Part shown: positions 49,510-58,924 of the stretch, piece by piece
Layout of the letters: each line of letters begins with the position of its first letter
How positions within the stretch are numbered: position 1 is the stretch's first letter
Virus record (IMG/VR): IMGVR_UViG_3300042305_002088
Location: 1-64,000 of that record
Strand: one strand, 5' to 3'
Source of the DNA: a virus
Length of the DNA stretch: 64,000 nt
The notes under the pieces: generated by a model
Seen by the model: the letters and a program-made list of their open reading frames with translations, nothing else
The model's database searches: none
Told to the model about the DNA's origin: nothing
Program-made: the position numbers and the translations under genes

Positions 49510-50436
49510 ATGACATTCACTAAAAATATGTTTAACGAAATTAAGGCCTCTTTGTCTGATAAGAAAGATTCTTCTTATAAAGAGATCATGAAATTTGAGC
49601 CCGGCAAGACTTACGTTGTTCGTCTTGTACCTAATGTTACCGATCCTAAATCGACCATGTATCATTACTATCACCATTCCTGGAACAGCCTTTGTACAGG
49701 TCAGTTTGTTACTACCCTTTGCCCTTCGACTTATGGAGAGCAATGCCCTATTGATCAACTCGTTCTTAAGACCTACAATACAGGTTCTGCAGAAGAGAAG
49801 GAGAAGATTAAGCCTATTACTCGTAAAGAGAACTGGTATGTTAATGCTTATGTTATCTCTGATCCTACCAACCCTGAGAACGAAGGTAAGGTTAAGGTTA
49901 TTCGCTACGGTAAAGAGCTTGCTAAGATTATTAACTCTGCCATTGATGGCGATGATGCCGATGAGTTTGGTGTTAAGATCTTTGACGTTGCTGAAGGCTG
50001 TTCTCTGAAGGTTAAGTGTGAATCCCGCACTGGTATGGGCGGTAGCCGAGCTTTTGTTACTTACTCGGCCTCTAAGTTCACCTCACCTTCTAAGCTTGAG
50101 GGTATTGATGCCAAGAAGCTCGACGCTATCTATGAATCCGCTCACGATCTTAGTAAGCTTGTTAAACCTAAGACTTATGCTGAGCTTCAACGTATGCTCG
50201 ATCAGCACTTCTTCTGCATTCAAGATGTAACTAATCTTGAAGAAGAAGACGAAACACCAACACCTGCTAAAGTAGCTGAGGTTAAAAAGAACGATGCTCT
50301 TGATTCAATCTTTGCAGGTATTAAAGAGTCTACCTCTACTACTGAGCCTGCTGTATCTAAAGTAGCAGTCTCTGAAGAGAAGCCTGCCGTGGATGACACT
50401 GATGCTAAACTCAAAGAACTTCTCGCAAGTCTCTAA
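49510..50436 (+). CDS. 32: Single-stranded DNA-binding protein gp32
   Basis: A 308-residue protein with the three T4 gp32 parts: a basic N-terminus (MTFTKNMFNEIKASLSDKK), a zinc/OB core beginning with TYVVRLVPN and containing HHSW..LCTGQFVTTLCPSTYGEQCPI, and an acidic C-terminal tail (VDDTDAKLKELLASL) that contacts replication partners. High use of C-ending codons suggests strong expression. Confidence 0.92.
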   Translation: MTFTKNMFNEIKASLSDKKDSSYKEIMKFEPGKTYVVRLVPNVTDPKSTMYHYYHHSWNSLCTGQFVTTLCPSTYGEQCPIDQLVLKTYNTGSAEEKEKIKPITRKENWYVNAYVISDPTNPENEGKVKVIRYGKELAKIINSAIDGDDADEFGVKIFDVAEGCSLKVKCESRTGMGGSRAFVTYSASKFTSPSKLEGIDAKKLDAIYESAHDLSKLVKPKTYAELQRMLDQHFFCIQDVTNLEEEDETPTPAKVAEVKKNDALDSIFAGIKESTSTTEPAVSKVAVSEEKPAVDDTDAKLKELLASL

Positions 50437-50439
50437 TTT

Positions 50440-51105
50440 ATGTTAAGAAGTAAAAAGAAACTCCAATACGCTAACCACAACGTAATTCATTCTCAAGAAG
50501 AGATTAATGAGCTTATTGAGAATGGAGCTAAAGCTTACGAAGCATATCTTGATGCCTTAGGTTTTGACTGGCGCAATGACCCTAATAGTTCAGATACACC
50601 TCGTCGTGTTGCCAAGGCATTTGTTACAGACCTAGCTATGGGCTGTTATACAGAACCACCTAAAGTGACTGCCTTTGATAACGTAGATAGTTACGATGGT
50701 ATGGTCTGTCAGAATAACATTAAGGTTGTTTCGATGTGCTCTCATCACCATGCACCTTTTATGGGTGTTGCGCACGTTGCCTATATACCTGCTGCAAATG
50801 GTAAAGTAATTGGTCTCTCGAAGCTCAATCGTATTGTTGATTGGTTTTCACGCCGCCCTCAAGTTCAGGAGAACCTTACTATGCAGATTCACCAGTATAT
50901 TGATGCAGTCTGCGAGAAGAATAAAGGAGTAGCTGTCTTAATTGAAGCTAATCATACTTGCTGTTCTAATCGCGGTATTAAACATGATAGTACTATGAGG
51001 ACTGCTAGAATGTCTGGATCTTTCTTAGATGAAAAAGATAATTCAAGGGCTGAGTTTTACAAATTTGTTGAATTTGCCCAAAACAATAAAGGCCACATTT
51101 CGTAA
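50440..51105 (+). CDS. folE: FolE, GTP cyclohydrolase I
   Basis: A 221-residue protein. [18 protein letters not shown] (from ~100) carries the zinc Cys and His; [26 protein letters not shown] and [20 protein letters not shown] follow the GCH-I pattern fully. It makes dihydroneopterin triphosphate, the first step towards 7-deazaguanine. It sits 3 bases behind gene 32, suggesting strong co-expression. Confidence 0.95.
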   Translation: MLRSKKKLQYANHNVIHSQEEINELIENGAKAYEAYLDALGFDWRNDPNSSDTPRRVAKAFVTDLAMGCYTEPPKVTAFDNVDSYDGMVCQNNIKVVSMCSHHHAPFMGVAHVAYIPAANGKVIGLSKLNRIVDWFSRRPQVQENLTMQIHQYIDAVCEKNKGVAVLIEANHTCCSNRGIKHDSTMRTARMSGSFLDEKDNSRAEFYKFVEFAQNNKGHIS

Positions 51106-51106
51106 A

Positions 51107-51556
51107 ATGATCACGGATGAACAACTTGCAACAGCGCTAGTCGCTAAAATGGCTGGTATGGAGCTTAAAAAGGTTGACGATAACACCCTTACTCAATCTT
51201 CTACTGGTCCTGCTACTAAAATTGACCCGAAGAATTTTCTTCCCGGGGTTCAACAACATCAGCAAAACCAGCAGCAAAGAATGATCGAAGAGCTCAATAG
51301 GCAGGCTATGATGGCCCATCCACTACCTCAGCAGCAAATGCCTATTCAACAAGCGCCTGTTGTTCAAACAGTAAGTACACCACAACCGCAAACCTTCACG
51401 GGACAGGATCCTAATCAATTAACCTTTGATTTTATTGATGAAGCTACACAGAAAAAGTCACTTAAGCAGCTTGATTTAATTGTTGATTACCTGTATTCTA
51501 TTAACAACAAATTAGATAAGATTTTAAGTCGTGACAAACATTCTGTCTCTCAATAA
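51107..51556 (+). CDS. Hypothetical Gln/Pro-rich protein
   Basis: A 149-residue protein from the ATG at 51107, directly after the folE stop; an upstream in-frame ATG at 51029 lies inside folE and is unlikely. A short N-terminal helix is followed by a Gln/Pro-rich linker (about 45-100) and a C-terminal helix (KSLKQLDLIVDYLYSINNKLDKIL). It overlaps the clamp gene by 26 bases. No family is recognised. Confidence 0.6.
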   Translation: MITDEQLATALVAKMAGMELKKVDDNTLTQSSTGPATKIDPKNFLPGVQQHQQNQQQRMIEELNRQAMMAHPLPQQQMPIQQAPVVQTVSTPQPQTFTGQDPNQLTFDFIDEATQKKSLKQLDLIVDYLYSINNKLDKILSRDKHSVSQ

Positions 51557-52268
51557 AGAATCCTTCGTACAGAAGTTCTTAACACCTATCAGCAAATTAG
51601 CTGATAACGTTTCAATATCGTTTAATGATGATGAGGTGTTTACTACTTGTGCTTCTCAAGACGGGTCAATTGTATTACTGGCCAGTTATAAAACTGATAC
51701 AGCTGTAAAAGGTATTCCTCGGATTAATCTTCCTGATGTTAAGAAGTTTGTAAGGCTTCTTGATTGTGTAGACCAGGATAATATTGCCTTAACCATTGAG
51801 AACAATCATCTCAAGTATACTACTCCTTCCTTTAAGTTTAATTACTTCTTACTTGAAGACAGCTACATGCAGAGGTGCCCGGTTAACCCAGATAAGATTA
51901 AACAGCTAAAATATGATACAGCTTTCCTTTTACCTAATACAAAGTTTAATGAAGTATTAAAGGGTAGCTCCATTGCTACAGATTCTGATAAGTTATATTT
52001 TTATACAAAAGACGGTAAGGTGTATTGTGAATTAAATGATCTGGAAAGACAGAACATTAATAATATTACATATCTTGTAGCAGAGAAGTTTGTTGGTGAA
52101 AGCATTAAGAATACTTTACCTCTTAACTTAGAGAATATCCGTTTACTTGCTGGAACTAAATGCAACGAATTCACTGTAAAGGTTAACAACGAACTAAAAG
52201 TAACCCTTTTTCAGATTGAAGAAAAAGATATTGATATAAAATTTATTATATCAGCGCTGGTAAAATAA
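51531..52268 (+). CDS. 45: Sliding clamp gp45
   Basis: A 245-residue protein with a GTG start. The sequence order NVSISFNDDEVFTTCASQDGSIVLLASYKT, INLPDVKKFVRLLDCV and FNYFLLEDSYMQR matches the T4 gp45 clamp fold. It tethers the DNA polymerase and also activates late transcription with gp55. No clamp-loader genes (44/62) are in the window. Confidence 0.85.
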   Translation: MTNILSLNKESFVQKFLTPISKLADNVSISFNDDEVFTTCASQDGSIVLLASYKTDTAVKGIPRINLPDVKKFVRLLDCVDQDNIALTIENNHLKYTTPSFKFNYFLLEDSYMQRCPVNPDKIKQLKYDTAFLLPNTKFNEVLKGSSIATDSDKLYFYTKDGKVYCELNDLERQNINNITYLVAEKFVGESIKNTLPLNLENIRLLAGTKCNEFTVKVNNELKVTLFQIEEKDIDIKFIISALVK

Positions 52269-52291
52269 CACCTTGTAGTATAAGTTTTAAT

Positions 52292-52621
52292 ATGTCAAAT
52301 AAATTGTCCACATTAGGTTACACACTGAAACGTTTACGGGATTCAGGTTATTATGCTCATAAACTTTTTACTGAGTACAATGAAGCTGATCCTCGAGCTT
52401 GGACAATTGTTATCGACCCAAGTGTATCATCAGTGTTTTGCACCTGCTTTGTCAACGAACCTTTTTATGGAGATTCTTATTTTGAGTTAACAGATGGTGA
52501 TCAAAGAATTCCTGGTCGTTTAAAAATTTCTACCTCTTCGTTTGAGGTACTTGTTGAGCATTTAGTCAAATATAACATTAATAATAAAGCACCAGGGTAT
52601 AATAAGAAATTTAATAAATAA
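52292..52621 (+). CDS. Hypothetical protein
   Basis: A 109-residue protein. LGYTLKRLRDSGYYAHKLFTEYNEADPRAWTIVIDPSVSSVFCTCFVN suggests a small alpha/beta domain. It lies between the clamp and the packaging genes. No family is recognised. Confidence 0.6.
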   Translation: MSNKLSTLGYTLKRLRDSGYYAHKLFTEYNEADPRAWTIVIDPSVSSVFCTCFVNEPFYGDSYFELTDGDQRIPGRLKISTSSFEVLVEHLVKYNINNKAPGYNKKFNK

Positions 52622-52625
52622 TTGT

Positions 52626-53000
52626 ATGCCCGGGGAGGACAAAAATAAAAAGAAACCCAAACGGGCTTATCGTAAAAAGAAGACTGATGCTATGGGTCTG
52701 AGTGCCCTAAACCCTGAAGATCAATTACTACCAGCTAAACAGTTAGCACAAGTTGAAGATGTTATTAAACAGGCTTTTCTTCGCTTCTACGATAACGCAA
52801 CCCTAAAACAATATAAGGTTAAAGATCTAGAACACCTTGATACTGTTGTATCAGAGTTTTTAGGTTCATTTATGATTTTAGGTTACGATATAAATGGTGA
52901 AAAGGTTCTTATTATGCATGCCACAAACCCTCATGATAGGGATGCACTTATAGAGCATATGAGAACAACATTGCTTGGAATTATCAATCCACAAGGTTAA
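52626..53000 (+). CDS. Hypothetical protein preceding the terminase
   Basis: A 124-residue protein. A basic N-terminus (KNKKKPKRAYRKKK) and a helical C-terminal domain. It ends 8 bases before the large terminase, where T4 has small terminase gene 16. The basic tail and position make a small-terminase role possible but unproven. Confidence 0.55.
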   Translation: MPGEDKNKKKPKRAYRKKKTDAMGLSALNPEDQLLPAKQLAQVEDVIKQAFLRFYDNATLKQYKVKDLEHLDTVVSEFLGSFMILGYDINGEKVLIMHATNPHDRDALIEHMRTTLLGIINPQG

Positions 53001-53008
53001 ATAACTTC

Positions 53009-54790
53009 GTGCCAAAAAACGAAGAGGTATTTAAAGATCCCTACGAAGATGTTATAATAGAGAACCCTATAGACGATTCTCAGTTCTATAGAGGTGATAA
53101 AAATGTACCAAAAGAGGATGCCCAGTTTGAATGGACTCCTAAGATGGTTAAGGAGCTCAAGAAGTGTAAAGAGAATATCATACACTTTGCTGAGAACCAT
53201 TTCTGGATTGTAAACCTCGATCGAGGTAAGATGAAGATTGAGCTCTATAAAGCTCAAAAACGTGCCCTTAAGTCTCTTGCCGACAATAGGTTTGTCTGTG
53301 TCTTAGCCTCCCGTCAATGTGGTAAGACGACGATTACTACGATATACGCGCTCTGGAATACCTGCTTCTTTGACGACCAAAGAGTTATTATTGTTGCCAA
53401 TAAAGAAAATACTGCAATTAACATTTTTAAGAGAATAAGAATGGCTTATGAATTATTACCGAACTATCTCAAACCCGGTGTTAAAGAGTATGGTAAGACG
53501 GGTGTTACTTTTGCTAACGGTTCTAGTATAGGTATTAGTACCACGACGTCGACAGCAGCTCGTGGTGATACGGCTTCTATTCTTTGTATTGACGAGGCAG
53601 CTTTCATTGACCCTCACTTTATGGATGAGTTCTGGAAATCAGTTATCCCGATTGTTTCATCTGGTAAAAAGACAAAAATTTTCATGGTCAGTACCCCAAA
53701 CGGTTCAGGTAACAAGTTTTACGAAATATATTCTGGTGCTGAAAAGGAAACTAATGGTTGGACAGCTGAAAGAATTGATTGGTGGGATGTTCCCGGAAGA
53801 GGTGAAAAGTGGCGAAAGCAGATGGTAGCAGCTCTTGGTTCTGATGAAGCTTTTCAACAAGAGTTTGGTAATACGTTTCTTGATGCTGGTAATTCTGCAG
53901 TCGGAGCTTCGGTTATTGAGAGATTTAAAGAAAATAAAAAACCTGCCATCCATACAAGCGATGAAGGTGCGTACAAAGTCTTTGAGGTCCCAGATATTAA
54001 CAAACTTTACGCAATCGGTGTTGACGTCGGAGAGGGTATTGGGAGAGCCTCCTCTGTGGCCCAAGTACTTGATGTTACAGACTTAACTGACATTAAACAG
54101 GTAGCTGTGTACGGAACTAATACTGTTGAACCTTATCACTATGCTAACAAATTAGTTAATCTTTGTTCCCAATGGGGTAACCCACCTCTGTTAGTTGAGA
54201 GAAATAACTGTGGTGCACAAATTATTGATGCCCTTTTCCACAAACACATGTACGAAAAAATTGTATCATGTTCCAAGTTAGCCAACACCGGGTCATTTTC
54301 TAATACCAGACATCTAGGAATTCTTTCACATAATAATCTCCGCTTTGCAGGTGTTGCTAATATGCGTTACTGGGTCAACTTCCTACAGGTTGTCCATATT
54401 AATGATCTCGACACAATTAAAGAGTTTGAAACTTTCATCCGTTACCCAAACGGAACTTACAGAAAGAAGAATGACCAATTTTACGATGACCGAATTATGT
54501 CTCTTGTTTGGGCTTTGTTTATTTTAGAACCAGAAATCTGCCAACAATATTTTGAAGTTAAAGAGTTTGATGACCAAAATAAACCTCTACGCATTGGAAA
54601 CCTCGATTACTATGAACCTGATAAAAGTCTTTATAAGGTAAAAGACTTAAATAATAGTAACAATATAACAACTTTGGGTAACACTGAAGAGTCAATGTTT
54701 CAGCCATTAGTTTCAGAAAAAGAATTTGAAAAAATGTATGATACATCGGATTTAGACGATTTAATGTCTCAAGGTTGGAAACCAATGTAA
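53009..54790 (+). CDS. 17: Large terminase subunit gp17
   Basis: A 593-residue protein with a GTG start. ATPase: ASRQCGKTT (Walker A-like, ~99-107), ILCIDEAAFID (Walker B, ~190-200), MVSTPNGSGNKFYE (coupling motif). Nuclease: IGVDVGEG (~334-341), VERNNCG and DRIMSLVWAL supply the acidic RNase-H-like residues. It cuts and pumps DNA into proheads. Confidence 0.93.
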   Translation: MPKNEEVFKDPYEDVIIENPIDDSQFYRGDKNVPKEDAQFEWTPKMVKELKKCKENIIHFAENHFWIVNLDRGKMKIELYKAQKRALKSLADNRFVCVLASRQCGKTTITTIYALWNTCFFDDQRVIIVANKENTAINIFKRIRMAYELLPNYLKPGVKEYGKTGVTFANGSSIGISTTTSTAARGDTASILCIDEAAFIDPHFMDEFWKSVIPIVSSGKKTKIFMVSTPNGSGNKFYEIYSGAEKETNGWTAERIDWWDVPGRGEKWRKQMVAALGSDEAFQQEFGNTFLDAGNSAVGASVIERFKENKKPAIHTSDEGAYKVFEVPDINKLYAIGVDVGEGIGRASSVAQVLDVTDLTDIKQVAVYGTNTVEPYHYANKLVNLCSQWGNPPLLVERNNCGAQIIDALFHKHMYEKIVSCSKLANTGSFSNTRHLGILSHNNLRFAGVANMRYWVNFLQVVHINDLDTIKEFETFIRYPNGTYRKKNDQFYDDRIMSLVWALFILEPEICQQYFEVKEFDDQNKPLRIGNLDYYEPDKSLYKVKDLNNSNNITTLGNTEESMFQPLVSEKEFEKMYDTSDLDDLMSQGWKPM

Positions 54791-54791
54791 T

Positions 54792-55400
54792 ATGCCAGAT
54801 AACGACCTTTGCGAGACACCTCAAGCTACCCAGCAATCAGTTCTTAATAGATCAAGTAAAGATAAATTTTTGCTTGTTTTAAATTTACCTACCATTCTTA
54901 AAGAAAGATCTAAAACCGATTCTAAAATTAAACTTGACCCTTTACAGATGAGTGTGCACGGAACTATAGTTCCTGCTATTCAGGTACCAGCTAATGAAGT
55001 TCGTTTTGCAGGACAATCTTACAATGTATCCTCTCACTCTCGCCCAAACTATCAACCACTAACTGTTAATTTTATTGTTGACAACAAATTTTATAATTAT
55101 TGGCTACTTTGGAAATGGTTAGATGTACTCAATACATCCCGTGGTAGCTTGTATGACGGTACAAAAGAAAAAAACAAAACAAGACAATATAACACAGAAC
55201 AAGGAGATCTATTAGAATATCAATCTAATTTAACTGTTTTTAGTTTAAACGAATACAATCAAAGAAGTGTGGAATTTTTATATTTTAACGCTTTTATAAC
55301 CAATCTCGGAGCTATTAATTATAGTTATAGAGATTCAGAAATTATAGAAGCCACTGCAGAATTTCAGTTTAGTCAGCTTAAAATTAATTTATTAAGCTAA
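54792..55400 (+). CDS. Tail-tube-like protein
   Basis: A 202-residue protein. MSVHGTIVPAIQVPANEVRFAGQSYNVSSHSRPNYQPLTVNFIVDNKFYNYWLLWKWLD has the beta-sandwich layout of T4 gp19-type tube proteins. It starts one base after the terminase stop and precedes the sheath. It may be a tube-related baseplate or terminator protein. Confidence 0.65.
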   Translation: MPDNDLCETPQATQQSVLNRSSKDKFLLVLNLPTILKERSKTDSKIKLDPLQMSVHGTIVPAIQVPANEVRFAGQSYNVSSHSRPNYQPLTVNFIVDNKFYNYWLLWKWLDVLNTSRGSLYDGTKEKNKTRQYNTEQGDLLEYQSNLTVFSLNEYNQRSVEFLYFNAFITNLGAINYSYRDSEIIEATAEFQFSQLKINLLS

Positions 55401-55429
55401 ATTTCGATAAAAAAATATACCCAGAAACA

Positions 55430-55439
55430 ATAAATAATA
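55430..55439 (+). promoter_or_regulatory. Late-type promoter box before the sheath gene
   Basis: ATAAATAATA, 10 bases before the ATG at 55450. Confidence 0.55.
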
Positions 55440-55449
55440 ATATAACAAT

Positions 55450-57654
55450 ATGGCTATTCAAAGACCGCAAAGAAGAATTAATTCACCGGGTGTACAGATC
55501 GACGAAACTGATTTGTCCCAATATTTAAACCCAACACCAGGTACAACAGTATTTGTTGCTGGTTATGCCCCACAAGGCCCGGTAGATGAAGTATTAAGTA
55601 TTACTTCAAATTCTGAGTTAGATCAAGTTTTCGGTCTTCCGCAGACACCTGCTGAGCGTTATTTTTATCACTCATGTAAGGAAATTTTAAATTCACCAGG
55701 TAACTTACTTGTTACTCGTCTACCATATGGTTCTGGTGGAGGTGAAGTTTTTGGCGGTTCATACGGAGCATTATTTTACCCTGTTTTAAGCTCAGGTACA
55801 ACAATAGGTACAGGAATCTCGGGTGTCGGTGCACTTTCAGCAACAGAGCTTTCAGCAACTACAATAACCGGTTATCAGATTGGTCAACCAACACATCTTA
55901 CATTAAATGACGATCAATACGACAATATTATTCAAGGTAACGTTACCTGGTCGTCTTTATCATCTACTCAACTAACACCAAGTCTTTCTACAACTGGATC
56001 AGTATATAATATTAACAACACAGGTATTATTGTTCTCAACTCTTCTAAAACAACAATTAATGAAGCATTTGAAGGTTATTACATAACATTTGCTGATAAT
56101 ACAAATTTTGGTCCTGATTCTGATTACAACGCAGTAACAAGTCTGTATAGTCTTACTGCAGCAAATGATTTTACACAACTACCATCAACTCGTCTCGGTT
56201 TTGCATTATCAGCTGCTTCCGGTACTACAAGAGATTCAATCTCTGAAGTTATTGAGAAGACACCAACATACAATTTTGGTGATTCGTACTATAAAGATTC
56301 TCTGATCGTTAATATCTTTAAAATTCGTAATTCGATTTATGAGCCAGAAAATTTAACATACTCGTTAGCAGAAACCCACATCGGTTCTTTTGATCCTAAT
56401 AAACAAATCGTAGCCGATGGTGGCGGTACACCGAAAACGTTTTACTTAGAAAATATCGTTAACCGTGGTTCAAATAATATAAAGCTACTAATTAACCCAG
56501 CACTAACAGATAGAACTAATTGGGTATCCCTAAGTGCTAATACACCAGCAAGAGCTGTTACGATTAATTCAGCAGCACGAGCCATATTCCCGGTAGGTTC
56601 ATATTTACCAACATACGCTTATCAAAGAGGTAAAGATATCGGTAATGTAGTAACAAAACTACAGCGTGCTTTAACCCTAGTTGAATTACCTGAAACTATT
56701 AATATCGATGTACTCGTTGATGCAGGCCTTTCAACAATTCATGCAAATAGTATTACAACCAGTAACGGTGACAAGTATTATGATGATAAAACCTTCCAAG
56801 TTACTACAAATCTTACCTCAAGTATTGAGTTATGGCAGTCAATTACAAATACATTTAATACATTTGTAACACTGACTCGTAAAGATTGTGTATTTATTTC
56901 TGATCCACTACGTCAAATATTTGTAAACGGTGAAGATACTAAAACACTCTCACTTAAAACTAAAAACTTTACAACAAACGTTTACACACCTCTCAAAAAC
57001 AGCTATGGGAGTATAAATTCAAATTACTTAGCAGCATATGCTAACTGGGTTAAGATATACGACTCAACAATTGATAAGCGCGTATGGGTACCTATTTCAG
57101 GTTTTGTAGGAGCTGTTTATGCTCGTTCTGATGCACAAACTCAACAGTGGTTTGCACCAGCTGGCCTAAATCGCGGTATTATTGCTAACGCTCTTGATTT
57201 AGCTATCAACCCCAACCAAAAGCAAAGAGATAACCTTTACACAATTGCTCTTAACCCTGTTGTATTCTTCCCAGGAGACGGTTATGTAGTATTCGGTCAA
57301 AAGACCTTACAAACAAAACCAACAGCATTTGACAGAGTAAATGTAAGACGTCTGTTCTTAGCTCTGGAAAAAGCAACTCTTAAAGCTCTTAAGTACTTCG
57401 TATTTGAACCTAACACTGAGTTTACACGCTCACGTCTCAAAGCAACCCTTACACCAATTTTTGAATTGGCTAAGAATACAGAGGGTGTTTATGACTACCT
57501 CATTGTTTGCGACGAGCGTAACAATACATCAGATTCAATCGATCGTAATGAGTTACTAGTAGATATCTATATCAAGCCAGTTAAGGCTGCAGAGTTTATC
57601 TTAGTCAACTTCATTGCAACACGCACTGGTCAAAACTTTGAAGAATTGATCTAA
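55450..57654 (+). CDS. 18: Tail sheath protein gp18
   Basis: A 734-residue protein. The N-terminal RRINSPGVQIDETDLSQYL...GTTVFVAGYAPQGPVDEV and the C-terminal DLAINPNQKQRDNLYTIALNPVVFFPGDGYVVFGQKTL...FDRVNVRRLFLALEKATLKALKYFVFEPN are the sheath hallmarks (PGV, RRL...). The middle carries variable inserted domains. It contracts to drive the tube through the host envelope. Confidence 0.95.
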   Translation: MAIQRPQRRINSPGVQIDETDLSQYLNPTPGTTVFVAGYAPQGPVDEVLSITSNSELDQVFGLPQTPAERYFYHSCKEILNSPGNLLVTRLPYGSGGGEVFGGSYGALFYPVLSSGTTIGTGISGVGALSATELSATTITGYQIGQPTHLTLNDDQYDNIIQGNVTWSSLSSTQLTPSLSTTGSVYNINNTGIIVLNSSKTTINEAFEGYYITFADNTNFGPDSDYNAVTSLYSLTAANDFTQLPSTRLGFALSAASGTTRDSISEVIEKTPTYNFGDSYYKDSLIVNIFKIRNSIYEPENLTYSLAETHIGSFDPNKQIVADGGGTPKTFYLENIVNRGSNNIKLLINPALTDRTNWVSLSANTPARAVTINSAARAIFPVGSYLPTYAYQRGKDIGNVVTKLQRALTLVELPETINIDVLVDAGLSTIHANSITTSNGDKYYDDKTFQVTTNLTSSIELWQSITNTFNTFVTLTRKDCVFISDPLRQIFVNGEDTKTLSLKTKNFTTNVYTPLKNSYGSINSNYLAAYANWVKIYDSTIDKRVWVPISGFVGAVYARSDAQTQQWFAPAGLNRGIIANALDLAINPNQKQRDNLYTIALNPVVFFPGDGYVVFGQKTLQTKPTAFDRVNVRRLFLALEKATLKALKYFVFEPNTEFTRSRLKATLTPIFELAKNTEGVYDYLIVCDERNNTSDSIDRNELLVDIYIKPVKAAEFILVNFIATRTGQNFEELI

Positions 57655-57661
57655 TAAATAT
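57654..57661 (+). promoter_or_regulatory. Late-type promoter box before the tube gene
   Basis: ATAAATAT, 8 bases before the ATG at 57670. It spans the end of the sheath gene. Confidence 0.5.
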
Positions 57662-57669
57662 TTAAAATT

Positions 57670-58197
57670 ATGGCACAAAATATAGCAGACTTCTATAGAA
57701 CAGTACAAGAAAGAGATTTTGCACGTCAATTTCAATTTCGTGTAATTCAGCTTGCAAATACTAACTTTAACGAAGATGAATTCGTTTATTTAGAAACTGC
57801 AAATCTACCAGGCAGAACAATTAATAATATTCAGGTACCTTTCATGGGCTTGAATTTCAATGTACCTGGTACAGCTTCATACCCTGGTTCTGAGAGTTAT
57901 GCCGTATCATTTAGGTGTGATCAGAATTATGACATTCGTTCTACTCTAGAAAACGCTACATTTAACACTTTTGATGATCAAACATCAACCGGGGACTACA
58001 ATATTGCAAGAAATTCTTCTGTTATCATCTTAAATCTTCTTGGCAAAGACTCAAGTGTTATTAGACAATATACCCTATATGGAGCTTATGTAGTATCAGT
58101 AGGAGATATTGCTTACAATCTAGGAGATAACGGAGCTATCGTAACCGTTCCTTCTACTCTAGCCTATCAGTACTGGAGAGTTACTGCTGCCTCCTAA
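57670..58197 (+). CDS. 19: Tail tube protein gp19
   Basis: A 175-residue protein. RDFARQFQFRVIQL, ANLPGRTINNIQVPFMGLNFNVPGTASYPGS and the C-terminal YTLYGAYVVSVGDIAYNLGD match T4 gp19 in length (163) and fold pattern. It polymerises into the inner tube on the baseplate. Confidence 0.9.
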   Translation: MAQNIADFYRTVQERDFARQFQFRVIQLANTNFNEDEFVYLETANLPGRTINNIQVPFMGLNFNVPGTASYPGSESYAVSFRCDQNYDIRSTLENATFNTFDDQTSTGDYNIARNSSVIILNLLGKDSSVIRQYTLYGAYVVSVGDIAYNLGDNGAIVTVPSTLAYQYWRVTAAS

Positions 58198-58220
58198 TTT
58201 ATATTAATAGGTAAAACCTA

Positions 58221-58230
58221 TTAAATAATA
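58221..58230 (+). promoter_or_regulatory. Late-type promoter box
   Basis: TTAAATAATA, 7 bases before the ATG at 58238; identical to the minus-strand late boxes. Confidence 0.55.
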
Positions 58231-58237
58231 TAAATGT

Positions 58238-58912
58238 ATGGGTGTCGAGCTCACTAATCAAATACCATTCTTTTTAGAGTCGTTTCTTAGCAAACCTGCA
58301 TCTGCTTTACCGAAAGGTGCGCAGTGGGTACTAATATTTGATCCTATTCCAACTACTTTAATTAAGAGAATTGCTTCAGGTTGGGAACCACGAAAATGGA
58401 ATATAGATAAAGCTATAGAACAAACAAACGATAACAGCAACTACATGAATAAAAAGGGCTGTTTGTTTGTTCAAGCTGCAGAGATTCCTAGCGAAGGAAC
58501 TGTTATAAACGCAGAAGGTTTACAATATAATGGGTTTTTAAGAACAAATATCGGAGCTGGCCGGGAAGCATACTCTACTGTACAAATTATATTTCTAGAT
58601 ACAAATATTAGTTTTGCTGATAATGTTATTAGACCTTGGGTTATAACTACATCCCATTTAGGTATGATGGCACGTGGCGTAGAAAATGGAGTCGACTACA
58701 ATTACAGATGTAATTTTACCCTTTATAAATTAGGTGTTAAAAATAGAAAAGACCCTCCAAAAATTACTCAAAAAGTAACATTTATTGGGGGATGCCCGGT
58801 ATCAGTTGGCAGTGAGGAATTAAATTACTCCCCGGTTACTTCTCCAAGTCTACGAAGCACAACATTCACTTTTCATTATTATACGGTAGAAGGTCCTCAA
58901 AGTACCTTTTAA
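58238..58912 (+). CDS. Tube-like baseplate protein
   Basis: A 224-residue protein. LFVQAAEIPSEGTVINAEGLQYNGFLRTNIGAGREAYSTVQIIFLDTN follows the tube-protein pattern (a..iPg..i......G....pG.r......i.F..) and resembles a gp19 paralogue with an N-terminal extension. It could be the gp54-type initiator of the tail tube or a related baseplate protein. Confidence 0.6.
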   Translation: MGVELTNQIPFFLESFLSKPASALPKGAQWVLIFDPIPTTLIKRIASGWEPRKWNIDKAIEQTNDNSNYMNKKGCLFVQAAEIPSEGTVINAEGLQYNGFLRTNIGAGREAYSTVQIIFLDTNISFADNVIRPWVITTSHLGMMARGVENGVDYNYRCNFTLYKLGVKNRKDPPKITQKVTFIGGCPVSVGSEELNYSPVTSPSLRSTTFTFHYYTVEGPQSTF

Positions 58913-58924
58913 GTAAAGGTAAGA

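Noticed and set aside
49408-49758. 116-residue minus-strand ORF, and 49595-50008 / 50018-50230 plus-strand frames
   Set aside because: They are shadows of gp32; the codon bias of that gene opens long alternative frames.
53705-54064. 119-residue minus-strand ORF
   Set aside because: It is antisense within the large terminase nuclease region, with no start context or family pattern.
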